From positions 1-38,803 of the forward strand of contig CAAGLY010000003.1 of assembly GCA_900770925.1 (NCBI GenBank): a stretch of DNA of 38,803 nucleotides, written 5' to 3'. The notes beneath the pieces were generated by a model. That model ran no database searches. It saw only the letters and a program-made list of their open reading frames with translations, and had not been told where the DNA came from. This stretch comes from Bacilli bacterium. GTDB taxonomy: Bacteria; Bacillota_I; Bacilli_A; RFN20; CAG-288. Below are positions 15,241-24,100 of the stretch, one piece after another (the stretch's first letter is position 1; each line of letters starts with the position of its first letter). The position numbers were made by a program, and so were the translations under genes.

Positions 15241-16344
15241 ATGAATCGAACGAAAGTTTCCAAGATCGCCAAGTTCTTTACCTTTTTTACGATTGCGGCT
15301 CTTGTTGTCCTTCTGATTGACCATTTCATGTTCTTCAATCTAGGTCCGAGCACTACCTCCTATGGCACTTTCTATCAGGAGAGGAAGGACTCTCTTGACT
15401 TAGTCAGGGTCGGTTCCTCGACTGTCCGGGATGGCTTCATCCCTAGGGAAGCCTATAAGGAGTACGGAATCACCTCCCATTCGATTGACTCTTCTCCTAC
15501 CCATCTGGAAGTTATAGAGATTGCTATCGATGAGATCGCCCGGACACAGAAACCGAAGGTTGTCTATATCGACCTTAACGGCCTGAATAATCAGACGAAG
15601 GATAACGCACAGACCTTTGTCAAAGACTATTTCTCTTCTAGGCCGGATGACAAGGAGACGGAAAAAGTCAAAGAAAAACTCTGCGAGAAGTTTCCTTATC
15701 TGAAAAAGGAAAAGGAATGGGAGCCTTTCTCCGGACATAATTCTTTCCGTCAGCAGATCTACTGGGAGTCCTTTGTCTACAATAAGCAGTTCTATACGAA
15801 AGGATACTATCCGCAGACCGGGGTAAAGAAGGTGGAGGTCTGTGAGGTCGACCCGGAGAAGACCCTTCCCTTAAGCAGTGACGGTGAACTCTATCTCGAT
15901 GAGATTCTCTGTATCTGCAAGAAGTATCCGGAGATTCGTTTTCTCTTCGGACAGAGGCCTAGATATCTCTCCGATAAGATTGTTTCCTTTGACCCTTATC
16001 AGAAGCACTCTCCCTTAGATGCTTTCTATATGGTCCGTTCCGCCAAGAAGAAAGTTGAGGAGAACGGATATACTTTCCTTGACTACAGCAGCCCTGAATT
16101 CCTGAAGGATACTCTTTGCCTTGATCCGGATAAGGATCAGTATGATGCGGAACATCTCAATCACCGCGGAGCAAAGAAGTTCACCAAGTACTTCTCTCAG
16201 TATCTGATAGATACCTTTTTCAAGGAAAGACCTACCCATAGCAAAGAAGTTGAAAAAGGATTCGATGAGGTCTATGAAGGCTATGAAAAGATTGCAAAGA
16301 AAGCAGAAAAGAAGCTGAAGAGGAATAAGAAAGATAAACGGTAA
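15241..16344 (+). CDS. dltD: Membrane-anchored SGNH-type protein (DltD-like partner)
   Basis: 367 residues. One N-terminal helix (about 10-33) anchors it with the rest outside. The likely nucleophile is S59 or S60 in RVGSSTVRDGF and the catalytic pair is D302 and H305 in YDAEHLNHRGA, the DxxH arrangement of SGNH/DltD hydrolases. The end (335-367) is Lys-rich. It is last in the dlt-type operon after a strong AGGAGGTGA site and probably finishes transfer of D-alanine to teichoic acid. Similarity to classical DltD is limited to this plan, so an AlgJ/AlgX-like acetyl transfer role is possible. Confidence 0.75.
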   Translation: MNRTKVSKIAKFFTFFTIAALVVLLIDHFMFFNLGPSTTSYGTFYQERKDSLDLVRVGSSTVRDGFIPREAYKEYGITSHSIDSSPTHLEVIEIAIDEIARTQKPKVVYIDLNGLNNQTKDNAQTFVKDYFSSRPDDKETEKVKEKLCEKFPYLKKEKEWEPFSGHNSFRQQIYWESFVYNKQFYTKGYYPQTGVKKVEVCEVDPEKTLPLSSDGELYLDEILCICKKYPEIRFLFGQRPRYLSDKIVSFDPYQKHSPLDAFYMVRSAKKKVEENGYTFLDYSSPEFLKDTLCLDPDKDQYDAEHLNHRGAKKFTKYFSQYLIDTFFKERPTHSKEVEKGFDEVYEGYEKIAKKAEKKLKRNKKDKR

Positions 16345-16346
16345 AG

Positions 16347-16380
16347 AAAAATCCACAGGGCAGTCTCCTGTGGATTTTTT
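16347..16380. terminator. Bidirectional terminator between the dlt operon and the ABC genes
   Basis: ATCCACAGG (16351-16359) pairs with CCTGTGGAT (16367-16375), with TTTTTT after it on the plus strand and a matching T-rich tail on the minus strand. It serves both convergent units. Confidence 0.88.
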
Positions 16381-16401
16381 ATTCCGCTTTATTTCCGGAA
16401 A

Positions 16402-18807
16402 TCAGTCGTTTTCCTTTATCTGCTGTATTGCTTTCTTCTTTTTCCCTAGATAAGAAAGGGAGACAGAGATAAGGAAGAAGATAAGCCACACAGCAACAAG
16501 GAGAAGATAGGAATATCCCCTAGAGGGGATGATCCTTGTGCCTAAGAAACCGTCCGATAAGGCAAAGAGGTGCCTGAAGTATCTAGTCAGCGGCTCGGAT
16601 AGGCAAAGAGAAATCGTTAAGGAAAGAATAGCTAAAGGAGACAAGGCAGAGAAAAGGACAAGCAGCTTCTCTGCTGCGCTCTTTCCTAATAGTGTTAAGA
16701 CTGCAAAAGAGTGGACGAGCTCTTTTTTCCTGTTAAGGATATAGAGCACGGAGATGACAAAAGAAAGGATTGACAGGGCAAGAGAAAGGCAGGAGAAGAA
16801 CCTGGAAGTCTTCTTCCTGTTACTGTAAGCGGCCCTGCAGGCTGTCCTTGTATCAGAATGGACAGTCAGGGTCTTATCCTGAATTGCCTGGACATTCTGC
16901 TCTAGATAGAATCTGTCTGCAAAACAGGGAATGGAAGTGTTATCCCTATAGCCTTCCTTATTTCCTTGGATGATTTTGGATTCGAGCTCTTTGAACAAGG
17001 CATCCGAGACAATTACACAGTCATTCCTTGTGTAGTCCTCTGAATGAGTATGGAAGGTTCCTGTAATACAGAAAGAAGACGGATTTGTTAGGGAAAGGCT
17101 TCCGAAACAATCAGATAACGGGAACTCGAATTGGTTCCCTTTTAAGTAAGGCTTGAAGAAAGAGTAGTCTTCTCTTTCCCTTACGGTGCTATCGTTTTGG
17201 AATATCTTGCTGACCCCTTTAAACGGTCCGGAATCCGGAAGCCAGATTTCCTCTTCCTTTTCTGGTGCAATGCCCTGATAATAAAGAGAATTATCTGCCT
17301 CTTCTGTTTCACTTTCTTCTTTTAATCTGTTCTTTACTTTGGAATAAGGAAGAATAGAATACAGACCGTAATTCTTATCAGAAGGAAGCGTGAATGTGTT
17401 TTCTAGACCATGCTGTTTCCTGTATTCCCTATAGCTTTCGGCAAGAGAATAGAAGGAAGAGTTATAGGTTGAAATACGCCTTCCAGTGTTTTCCAGGCAT
17501 TCAAGATAGTCCTTCTGTTCGATGATGCAGGGAAAGAGGCTATTAAGACTCCGCTTGTCTTTCCTATCCGTACCATAGTCAAGAATTCCGGCAAGGACAA
17601 AGTGATCTTTTTCTTCTTCATGGCTGATGGCATAGGTGTTCTTGACTAAGGAAATAGGAATAATATCCCCGACTTTGTATTTTCTATTCAGCGAAGAACG
17701 GGAAAAATAATCAATCTGCTCTTCTGTAAGGATGACTTTGTGATTGTGTGAGTTCTGTCTAGTGGAATCAGGAAGAGTAAAAGAGTCAAACAGATCCTGG
17801 CATTTCTTTTTCAGAGAAGAATTGAGATCTTCAAGGCAGGCAAGATTGATTCTGTCTGATTTCTCGTCTTGAGGATAGTCGGCATAGCTGCATTGAATAA
17901 AATGATTATCCTGTAAAGCTATACCTGAAGATTCGATGCCGGTGTAATCATAGGGAAGGGAACCGATAGCAGAAAGAAGGGTATCATGATAGTTGACCTT
18001 ACTTGCCGAAAAGGAAAAGAAGGTGCCGAAGAGAAGGAGGGAACAGAGGATAGTGCTGAAAGCTAACTGTACCTTGTGCTTAAAGCAGGACAAAAGACCG
18101 GTTTTCCTCAAAGAGAGAGGACTGGTTGATTTCTTTCCTCTGTTCAAGGGGACAGAAGATGTAGGAACCTGATTTTCCGTTAAAGCGGATAACTTTTTGT
18201 TTCGGATTTCAAATCGGCAATAAGAAACATCATCCTTTATCGAATCTGAATCATGGGTAGTAACGAGGACCAAGTGCGTCTTAGAAAGAGAAGAAAGGAG
18301 GAAAAAGACACGTTCCTTGTTTTCTTCATCCAGATTTGCTGTCGGTTCATCGAAGAGAAGAATCGGAGTATCTCTTAGAACAGAAACAGCAATAGATAAC
18401 CGAATCTGTTCTCCTTTGGACAGCGTATCCGCTCTTTTTTCTCTTAATGAGGAAAGCTGAAGACAATCAAGAATCTCTTGCTGTTTCTTTTTGTCTTTTG
18501 AGGTAAGACGAAGGTGATCTTCAAGGGTTAACTGATCGATAACGGTATTATCGACAGGCACATAGGAAAAATAAGAAACAAGCGGATTCTTGATATCCGT
18601 TAAATTAATCCCGTCGATCTCGATGTTTCCTTTGTAACTGCCATTCCTTTTACAAAGAGTATTGAGAAAAGTTGTCTTTCCGCTTCCGGATTCTCCTACT
18701 AAAACATTAAGTTGTCCAGAGGTAATGGCAAGATGCTCTGCAGCAAAGAGGAAACTATTCTCTTCTTTTCCTGAATATTGCAGATAATCGCTGAACTGGA
18801 TTTTCAT
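16402..18807 (-). CDS. MacB/FtsX-type ABC half-transporter (ATPase fused to permease), second of a pair
   Basis: 801 residues from the ATG at 18807, chosen because it overlaps the lipoprotein stop (ATGA); an upstream in-frame ATG at 18861 would give 18 unlikely extra residues. The ATPase comes first: Walker A GESGSGKTT (38-46), signature LSKGE (129-133), Walker B with DEPTANLD (153-160). The Q-loop position reads YVPVDN, without Gln. Then one membrane helix (about 247-268), a roughly 400-residue outer domain and three final helices, the MacB/FtsX plan. It probably pairs with the ABC protein at 19799-21574, with the lipoprotein between them. Such transporters export or extract lipids, peptides or lipoproteins. 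Confidence 0.88.
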   Translation of the reverse strand: MKIQFSDYLQYSGKEENSFLFAAEHLAITSGQLNVLVGESGSGKTTFLNTLCKRNGSYKGNIEIDGINLTDIKNPLVSYFSYVPVDNTVIDQLTLEDHLRLTSKDKKKQQEILDCLQLSSLREKRADTLSKGEQIRLSIAVSVLRDTPILLFDEPTANLDEENKERVFFLLSSLSKTHLVLVTTHDSDSIKDDVSYCRFEIRNKKLSALTENQVPTSSVPLNRGKKSTSPLSLRKTGLLSCFKHKVQLAFSTILCSLLLFGTFFSFSASKVNYHDTLLSAIGSLPYDYTGIESSGIALQDNHFIQCSYADYPQDEKSDRINLACLEDLNSSLKKKCQDLFDSFTLPDSTRQNSHNHKVILTEEQIDYFSRSSLNRKYKVGDIIPISLVKNTYAISHEEEKDHFVLAGILDYGTDRKDKRSLNSLFPCIIEQKDYLECLENTGRRISTYNSSFYSLAESYREYRKQHGLENTFTLPSDKNYGLYSILPYSKVKNRLKEESETEEADNSLYYQGIAPEKEEEIWLPDSGPFKGVSKIFQNDSTVREREDYSFFKPYLKGNQFEFPLSDCFGSLSLTNPSSFCITGTFHTHSEDYTRNDCVIVSDALFKELESKIIQGNKEGYRDNTSIPCFADRFYLEQNVQAIQDKTLTVHSDTRTACRAAYSNRKKTSRFFSCLSLALSILSFVISVLYILNRKKELVHSFAVLTLLGKSAAEKLLVLFSALSPLAILSLTISLCLSEPLTRYFRHLFALSDGFLGTRIIPSRGYSYLLLVAVWLIFFLISVSLSYLGKKKKAIQQIKEND

Positions 18808-19733
18808 TTGCGATAATAATAATCTCCTGTTGTGTCTGATTTTTTCTTGTACGCAAAGCAATAAATGAAATCAGAGGGGCTGGCTAGCACAGTGGAAAAA
18901 TATTTCATGCTAGTTCCTTGCGTTGGTTTGTCACCCCACCACCACTGCGAATATTCCTGATATTGTCCTTCAAGAAGATAGTATGTTCCTTCTTTTCCGA
19001 CTGAAAGACCATATCCATCTGGGCAATAATTAGCGGCATTGCTTCCGATATTGAAATTAGTTGACCATTGATAACTCGAAGTCTGACTCTCCGTATAGGT
19101 GCAGCCATAGGAATAAGTCGCGCCGGTTTTAACACCAAATCCGGCAGACAGTGTGGCAACATCCACGTCAATCTTCGCGCTTAAAGCCACATCAATATAC
19201 TTTTCTATCGAATAAGTATAGGAAAACGATTCTGTTCTTGTGTCTGTATAAGTATCAGAAGACTTAAGGCTTTCTTCTGCAGATCCGGACTGCAATACCG
19301 ATTTATCAAAGTAGGATCCAAGATGTGAATAGATTCCTTGGACTTTGGTTATTTTTGTTATATCAATCTTGTAATAACGCCCGATAAGATTCGAACCACG
19401 CCATCCCTGACTTTGGATACTAGTACCTTTTTCAAGGTGCTTATAATTCGATACCTCTGAAATCTGATTCTCGATTAAATCGCTTGGTTTAACCGTGGTT
19501 TGAGTCTCCTGGTAAGAGGGCTTGTTTTCACCGGGATCTTTGTGTGGGGGAAGAGGAATAGCAGTATCGATCTTTGGCTTATAGGAAGTTTCTCTTAAAT
19601 CATCAATGAAATGTTCGACTTGCTCATCTCGTTTTCTCAGTGAATAAATGGGTGCATCATCTGTATTTTTGACTTTTCCTCCACAGCAGGCGGAAAAGAC
19701 GAGGAGGGATAAAATTAAATTTCTGGATTTCAT
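18804..19733 (-). CDS. Lipoprotein with beta-rich, pore-former-like segment
   Basis: 309 residues. A short signal peptide ends in FSAC, so C16 is the likely lipidated residue. Residues 17-110 are polar and Pro-rich, a linker. Residues 160-230 are rich in Ser, Thr and Tyr with alternating polar and small/hydrophobic residues (SFSYTYSIE, TYSYGCTYTESQTSSYQWST), reminiscent of the membrane hairpin of aerolysin-type toxins. A Trp cluster (264-266, WWW) and Cys at 211, 237 and 292 follow. No family is recognised with confidence. It lies between two ABC half-transporters and shares a stop/start overlap with one. The ribosome site GAGGT is 7 bases before the ATG. Confidence 0.75.
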   Translation of the reverse strand: MKSRNLILSLLVFSACCGGKVKNTDDAPIYSLRKRDEQVEHFIDDLRETSYKPKIDTAIPLPPHKDPGENKPSYQETQTTVKPSDLIENQISEVSNYKHLEKGTSIQSQGWRGSNLIGRYYKIDITKITKVQGIYSHLGSYFDKSVLQSGSAEESLKSSDTYTDTRTESFSYTYSIEKYIDVALSAKIDVDVATLSAGFGVKTGATYSYGCTYTESQTSSYQWSTNFNIGSNAANYCPDGYGLSVGKEGTYYLLEGQYQEYSQWWWGDKPTQGTSMKYFSTVLASPSDFIYCFAYKKKSDTTGDYYYRK

Positions 19734-19798
19734 TTTATACCTCAGATAATAAAATAGTCTGCTTTGATGGACTTGACCAGGTTATCAAAAAGAAAACG

Positions 19799-21574
19799 CT
19801 AACAATCTAATAAATCCAAAAGGCTTAATTGTAGCCCGATAAAGAGAAGAGGGAGAAAAAAGGCAGCAAGAAGAAAGAGGCAAATTGCCGGTGTTATACA
19901 CATAACCGGAAGGTAATTGCTGATGAAGAAAAAACTGCACCTTTTCGATGAAATATCGGGGATTGTTAAAATCCCGATCGGAATGCTGCAAAGGAACGGA
20001 ATGGTAAACAAAATGAGCAGGAAGAGGAAGAAAAAGAAAAACATATAGTCGGAATTTCCTTTAACTGTACGCAGAATCCGGATGTTATTCTTGAACGATC
20101 GGTTAAGTCCAAGGCAATAGAACAATAGCGAAAGGAGCTCCAAAAGCAGAACCCCTGACAGAATGTATAGACAGGTTGGATTAAAGCTGCCTTTTGCCAT
20201 CCAGAATTCCCGGGTTTCGTGATCCCATGCTTCTAAAATATAGGGTATAGAATTCAGGGCTCTTTTTTTCTTGAAAAAATCAGAAGAGGCATAGCCTTTC
20301 AGATATTGAAGATTTTGTTTATTGATTAAGCCGCTGGCTACCCTTATCGGATTGTTCCTGAGCTGAAGCGTTTTAATGGCTTCATCTTTCCTGTTACTGA
20401 ATAGCGTACTTTGCTTCGCTTTATTCTGGTCCCTTTCTTTGGATGGATAGATGCTTTCGATTTGTCCCTTGATAGCGGTTCCTACTAAATCCAGTGATAG
20501 GTAATTTCCTATTGATAACTTATATTCTTCGGCCAAACTCGATGGAACTATTATCCCGTCTTTGTTTGAGACATTTAAAACATCGTCTTTTATTTGGAAT
20601 AAATTGCCTGAGTTGAAGATTATTGGATAGGAATCAGATTTTGAATTAACAAATCCAATAGTCAATTTGGCAGAATCTGGATTATCAGACCTATATTTTT
20701 CACATTGCATTCCTTCAATTCCGCATTCATCCATTTCTCTGCTGATCAGCTTTCCTGCATCACTAGACATAAAGGAAAAACAGGAAATTCCAATAATATT
20801 CAGGACAAGAATAAGAATAAAGACAAGAACAGACTGTTTCCTGTTTTTAATCAGCCTAGATTTCCTTAGCTTGAACGTAAGGTCGAATGGAATCCGATGA
20901 GTTTCATTCTTTTCCTTTGCCCTATTAGTCTTTATCGTGATGGTGTCACATGCTTTTTCTTTTAGTATGGATCCGTTTCTGTAGACGAAGAGGGAATCTC
21001 CGTATTTCTGAGATAGCCTCTTGTCATGACTGGTAACAATGACTATTCGGCCTTTGCTGATTTCTTTAATCAAGGCAAATATTTTACCTGCGTTTTCCTC
21101 ATCCAGATTTCCTGTCGGTTCATCTAAAAGAACGACATCTTTTTCTTCAAGAATTATTCTAGCTAGGGCTAAGCGCAGAGACTCCCCTTTGGATAACTGA
21201 TTTCCCCTTTCGTTATCTTTCCCGTTTAAACCCACCTTGGCTAATACGCCTGCTATTTTTCCCTCATCGTCTGTAATTAGTCTTAGATTGTCCTTAACGC
21301 TGAGTTCCCTGATAATCCACTGATCACTCGGCAGGTAGGATATTTCTCTTTTTCTTTTCCTGCCCCTCTTTTGCCCATTGAATCGAATATAGCCGTCAGT
21401 TGCATTTTCTTTTCCGTAAATCCTATTAAGAAGAGTCGTCTTTCCGCATCCGGAAGGACCCATTAGAATATTCAGGCTTCCCGCTTTAAAAGTAGCAGAG
21501 AAAGAAGCAAAAAGGACTCTGCCCTTAAATCTCTTGCTGACATCTTGAAAAGTAATAGCTCCGATTCTATTCAT
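19799..21574 (-). CDS. MacB/FtsX-type ABC half-transporter (ATPase fused to permease), first of a pair
   Basis: 591 residues. ATPase: Walker A GPSGCGKTT (39-47), signature LSKGE (127-131), Walker B with DEPTGNLD (151-158), H183 in TSHD. The Q-loop position reads YLPSDQ, with Ser in place of the usual Gln. Permease: one helix (248-269), a smaller outer domain of about 200 residues and three C-terminal helices (about 468-580). Topology equals that of its partner at 16402-18807, so a heterodimer is likely. It is the first gene of the minus-strand operon; a gap of 65 bases leads to the lipoprotein gene. Confidence 0.87.
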   Translation of the reverse strand: MNRIGAITFQDVSKRFKGRVLFASFSATFKAGSLNILMGPSGCGKTTLLNRIYGKENATDGYIRFNGQKRGRKRKREISYLPSDQWIIRELSVKDNLRLITDDEGKIAGVLAKVGLNGKDNERGNQLSKGESLRLALARIILEEKDVVLLDEPTGNLDEENAGKIFALIKEISKGRIVIVTSHDKRLSQKYGDSLFVYRNGSILKEKACDTITIKTNRAKEKNETHRIPFDLTFKLRKSRLIKNRKQSVLVFILILVLNIIGISCFSFMSSDAGKLISREMDECGIEGMQCEKYRSDNPDSAKLTIGFVNSKSDSYPIIFNSGNLFQIKDDVLNVSNKDGIIVPSSLAEEYKLSIGNYLSLDLVGTAIKGQIESIYPSKERDQNKAKQSTLFSNRKDEAIKTLQLRNNPIRVASGLINKQNLQYLKGYASSDFFKKKRALNSIPYILEAWDHETREFWMAKGSFNPTCLYILSGVLLLELLSLLFYCLGLNRSFKNNIRILRTVKGNSDYMFFFFFLFLLILFTIPFLCSIPIGILTIPDISSKRCSFFFISNYLPVMCITPAICLFLLAAFFLPLLFIGLQLSLLDLLDC

Positions 21575-21594
21575 GATAAAGGACCAGCTAAGCC

Positions 21595-21600
21595 ATTATA
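21595..21600 (-). promoter_or_regulatory. -10 box of the ABC/lipoprotein operon
   Basis: Reverse strand TATAAT, 20 bases before the start at 21574. No good -35 at 17 bases, so an activator may be needed. Confidence 0.45.
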
Positions 21601-21668
21601 CGCTTTCTCTATTTCGCTGACTCAGATTAACAGAAAGACTTCTCTTCTCTCTTTTAGTTAATCGCTTC

Positions 21669-21697
21669 TAGACAGACCATCTCTTTTCCGCTAAACT
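21669..21697 (+). promoter_or_regulatory. Promoter of the bile-salt-hydrolase-type gene
   Basis: -35 TAGACA (21669-21674, 5 of 6), 17-base spacer, -10 TAAACT (21692-21697, 4 of 6), with AAAGGAGG just downstream before the ATG at 21720. Confidence 0.55.
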
Positions 21698-21719
21698 GAA
21701 AGAAAAGGAGGAACAGACA

Positions 21720-22721
21720 ATGTGTACTGCAATATCGTTCGTCAGTCATAACCACTACTTCGGAAGAAACCTGGATCTTAACTATGATCTTCCGCTCAAT
21801 GTCCTAGCAGTCCCTAGAAACTATCCCATATCCTTTAAAGCAACAGAGGAAAGGAAAAGACACTATGCCATCTATGGCATAGGAAGGATTAAGGATAACT
21901 ATCCTTTCTTCTTTGACTGCGTGAACGAAAAAGGATTAACCTTTGCCGGGCTTAATTTTCCGGGCTTTGCTTATTTTGGAGAAAAGAAAACAGATAGGCT
22001 CAATCTTGCCCCTTATGAACTTCCTCTTTACCTCCTTGGACATTATCAAAGAGTCAAAGAGGTTAAGAAAGTCTTAGAGGGCATCTATTTAGCCAACCTT
22101 CCTTTTTCTAAGGACCTTCCCGTAGCTACTCTCCACTTCATCAGGGCAGATAAAGAAGACTGTATTGTCATCGAGCAGACAAAGGAGGGAAGGAAGGTCT
22201 ACGATAATCCTTATCGCGTTCTGACTAACAATCCTCCCTTCCCTTATCACCAGTTCAATATCAATAATTATAGGAACCTGACCAATCAGGAACCGATCAA
22301 CCGGTTCTCTTCTGCTCTCTCCTTATCGGCTTATGGAAAGGCAAGGGGAGCTATCGGACTTCCGGGAGACTCCTCTCCTAGTTCCCGCTTTATCAAGGAG
22401 TCTTTCCTCCTACAGAACACGGTGAAGTATGGAACGGAAGGGAAGGAGAGGACGAAAGAGGAGGAAGAGAAGAACATTTCTACTGCTTTCCATCTTCTGA
22501 ATTCTGTTTCCACTTTAATCGGGGAATCCCAGAGGAAGGATAAGTCCTACGAATATACCATTTACTCCTCTATCTACAGCATCGATAAGAACGAGCTCTT
22601 CGTTAAGACCTATTTCAACAGCTCTTTGCAGAGATTCAGGTTAAATAAAACTGACCTTGAGTCGGCTTCCCTTATCTCTTATCCTCTCTCGGAGAAAGAG
22701 TCTTATCAGGGAATCAACTGA
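21720..22721 (+). CDS. Choloylglycine hydrolase family enzyme, probably bile salt hydrolase
   Basis: 333 residues of the linear-amide C-N hydrolase (Ntn) family. C2 becomes the N-terminal nucleophile after Met removal. The other active-site residues fall where expected for bile salt hydrolases: R16 and D19 in FGRNLDL, N79 in GLNFPGF, N170 in LTNNPPF and R223 in SSRFIK within GLPGDSSPSSRF. The GLNFPG and GLPGDxS motifs are closer to bile salt hydrolase than to penicillin V acylase, but substrate needs a test. No signal peptide, so it is cytoplasmic and cleaves the glycine or taurine amide of imported conjugated bile salts. Strong ribosome site AAAGGAGG. Confidence 0.88.
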   Translation: MCTAISFVSHNHYFGRNLDLNYDLPLNVLAVPRNYPISFKATEERKRHYAIYGIGRIKDNYPFFFDCVNEKGLTFAGLNFPGFAYFGEKKTDRLNLAPYELPLYLLGHYQRVKEVKKVLEGIYLANLPFSKDLPVATLHFIRADKEDCIVIEQTKEGRKVYDNPYRVLTNNPPFPYHQFNINNYRNLTNQEPINRFSSALSLSAYGKARGAIGLPGDSSPSSRFIKESFLLQNTVKYGTEGKERTKEEEEKNISTAFHLLNSVSTLIGESQRKDKSYEYTIYSSIYSIDKNELFVKTYFNSSLQRFRLNKTDLESASLISYPLSEKESYQGIN

Positions 22722-22730
22722 GAGAAGAAG

Positions 22731-22755
22731 AGGCCCACCAGCTATAGGCGGACCT
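22731..22755 (-). terminator. Terminator between the convergent hydrolase and flavodiiron genes
   Basis: On the minus strand AGGTCCGCC pairs with GGTGGGCCT (two G-U pairs), followed by CTTCTTCTC. It forms less well in plus orientation, so it mainly serves the flavodiiron gene. Confidence 0.55.
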
Positions 22756-22760
22756 TTTCC

Positions 22761-23972
22761 TTACTTCCTTGATTCGATGATTTCGTCTTTGACTTTGACA
22801 AGCTCCTCAGCAGTTTTCTGATCCGGAGAGGATTTGATGGTCACTTCTGTTGGAGTGAAGGAGAATGTTTTAACTGTGGATAGCTTATCCTTCCTCTGCT
22901 TTAATGCAGTAGGAGCCCAGGTTCCGTTCTGGATTAAAGTAATGACTCTCTTCTGAAGGCTAAGATTGATCCTATCATGAAGGAGAGATTCCCTCTCGGG
23001 GAATAAACCTGTGTTATAGGTGTTACAGATAAAGACCAGATTGGAGAACTCAAAGGCTTTTGCAATCCTAGTCGGCTTTTCTGCTTCCGATACATCATAG
23101 ACAGAAAGATTATGGACTCCGGATTCATTCAGCTTCCTGGCTAGATATTCGGCAGCCTCTTTATTGTCTCCGTACCTTGTGGAGTAGAAGATAGCGACTC
23201 CTTTCTTTTCCGGAGTGTAGCTTGCCCAGAGCTGATACTTCTCCATCCTCTTCCTCCTATCCGCCTTCATACGGTATATCGGACCATGAAGAGGAAGGAT
23301 CCTCTTGATTTCATCTAAAGGCAGCTTTTTGAATAAGGCAAGGACAGAAGGTCCGTATTTGCCAACGATGTTGACATAGTACTTTCTTGCCGAGCTTAGG
23401 ATTTCCTTCTCGAAGTTGAACTCATCAGTAAAGAGTCTTCCGTCTAGGGTGTTAAACCTTCCGAAGGCATCGGCAGTGAATAATAAGCCATCTGTCTCAT
23501 CGAAAGACATCCTGACTTCTGGCCAATGGACCATTGGTGCCCTGATGAACTTTAATACATGCTTGCCAAGAGTTAACGTGTCTCCTTCCTTAACAAGAAT
23601 TTCCTTATCCTTTGTGTTCAGAAGAGGGAAGAACTGATGGAGGAACAGGAAGGTCTTCCTGTTCCCGACGAGCTTTGTCTCCGGGTGACGGAGAAGGATC
23701 TCTTTGATGTTGTAGCAATGATCCGGTTCCCTATGATGGATGATGAGATAGTCGAGTTTTCTTCCTTCTAAGCTCTCCTCTACGTTTTCAATGAACTGTC
23801 TTGAGATATCCTGATCGGCAGTATCCCTTAGTGCAGTCTTCTCATCTAAGAGAAGGTAGGAGTTATAGGTGACTCCTTTATGGATGGGAAGAGTGTGTTC
23901 GAAGAGCTTGATCTTCCGGTCTTCTCCTCCGACATAAAGGATATCATCCTTGATTTTTCTGCTCAGATTCAT
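22761..23972 (-). CDS. FprA-type flavodiiron protein (A-type flavoprotein)
   Basis: 403 residues. The metallo-beta-lactamase-like domain (1-245) has all diiron ligands: H80, E82, D84 and H85 in HHREPDH, H149 in PMVHWP, D168 in TADAFG and H229 in LPLHGP. A flavodoxin domain follows (about 250-400; AIFYSTRYGDNKEA). Such proteins reduce O2 to water or NO to N2O and protect anaerobes. No rubredoxin domain is fused, so a separate electron donor is needed. Ribosome site AGGAGG 9 bases before the ATG and a good promoter at 24002-24030. It appears monocistronic. Confidence 0.93.
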   Translation of the reverse strand: MNLSRKIKDDILYVGGEDRKIKLFEHTLPIHKGVTYNSYLLLDEKTALRDTADQDISRQFIENVEESLEGRKLDYLIIHHREPDHCYNIKEILLRHPETKLVGNRKTFLFLHQFFPLLNTKDKEILVKEGDTLTLGKHVLKFIRAPMVHWPEVRMSFDETDGLLFTADAFGRFNTLDGRLFTDEFNFEKEILSSARKYYVNIVGKYGPSVLALFKKLPLDEIKRILPLHGPIYRMKADRRKRMEKYQLWASYTPEKKGVAIFYSTRYGDNKEAAEYLARKLNESGVHNLSVYDVSEAEKPTRIAKAFEFSNLVFICNTYNTGLFPERESLLHDRINLSLQKRVITLIQNGTWAPTALKQRKDKLSTVKTFSFTPTEVTIKSSPDQKTAEELVKVKDEIIESRK

Positions 23973-24001
23973 CTGTTTCTGCCTCCTGATTATCTACTGG
24001 T

Positions 24002-24030
24002 ATTATAGGGCATTGAAGTGGAAATGTCTT
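24002..24030 (-). promoter_or_regulatory. Promoter of the flavodiiron gene
   Basis: Reverse strand -35 AAGACA (24025-24030), 17-base spacer, perfect -10 TATAAT (24002-24007). Confidence 0.65.
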
Positions 24031-24100
24031 TTATGGTGCTCAAGGCGTTTCTTGTTAACTAAAGATAAAACACCCATTGATTTTTCCCGTCAGATAAAAG

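Noticed and set aside
18808..18861. Upstream start for the second ABC protein
   Set aside because: It lies inside the lipoprotein gene; the ATGA overlap at 18807 gives a standard N-terminus and coupling.
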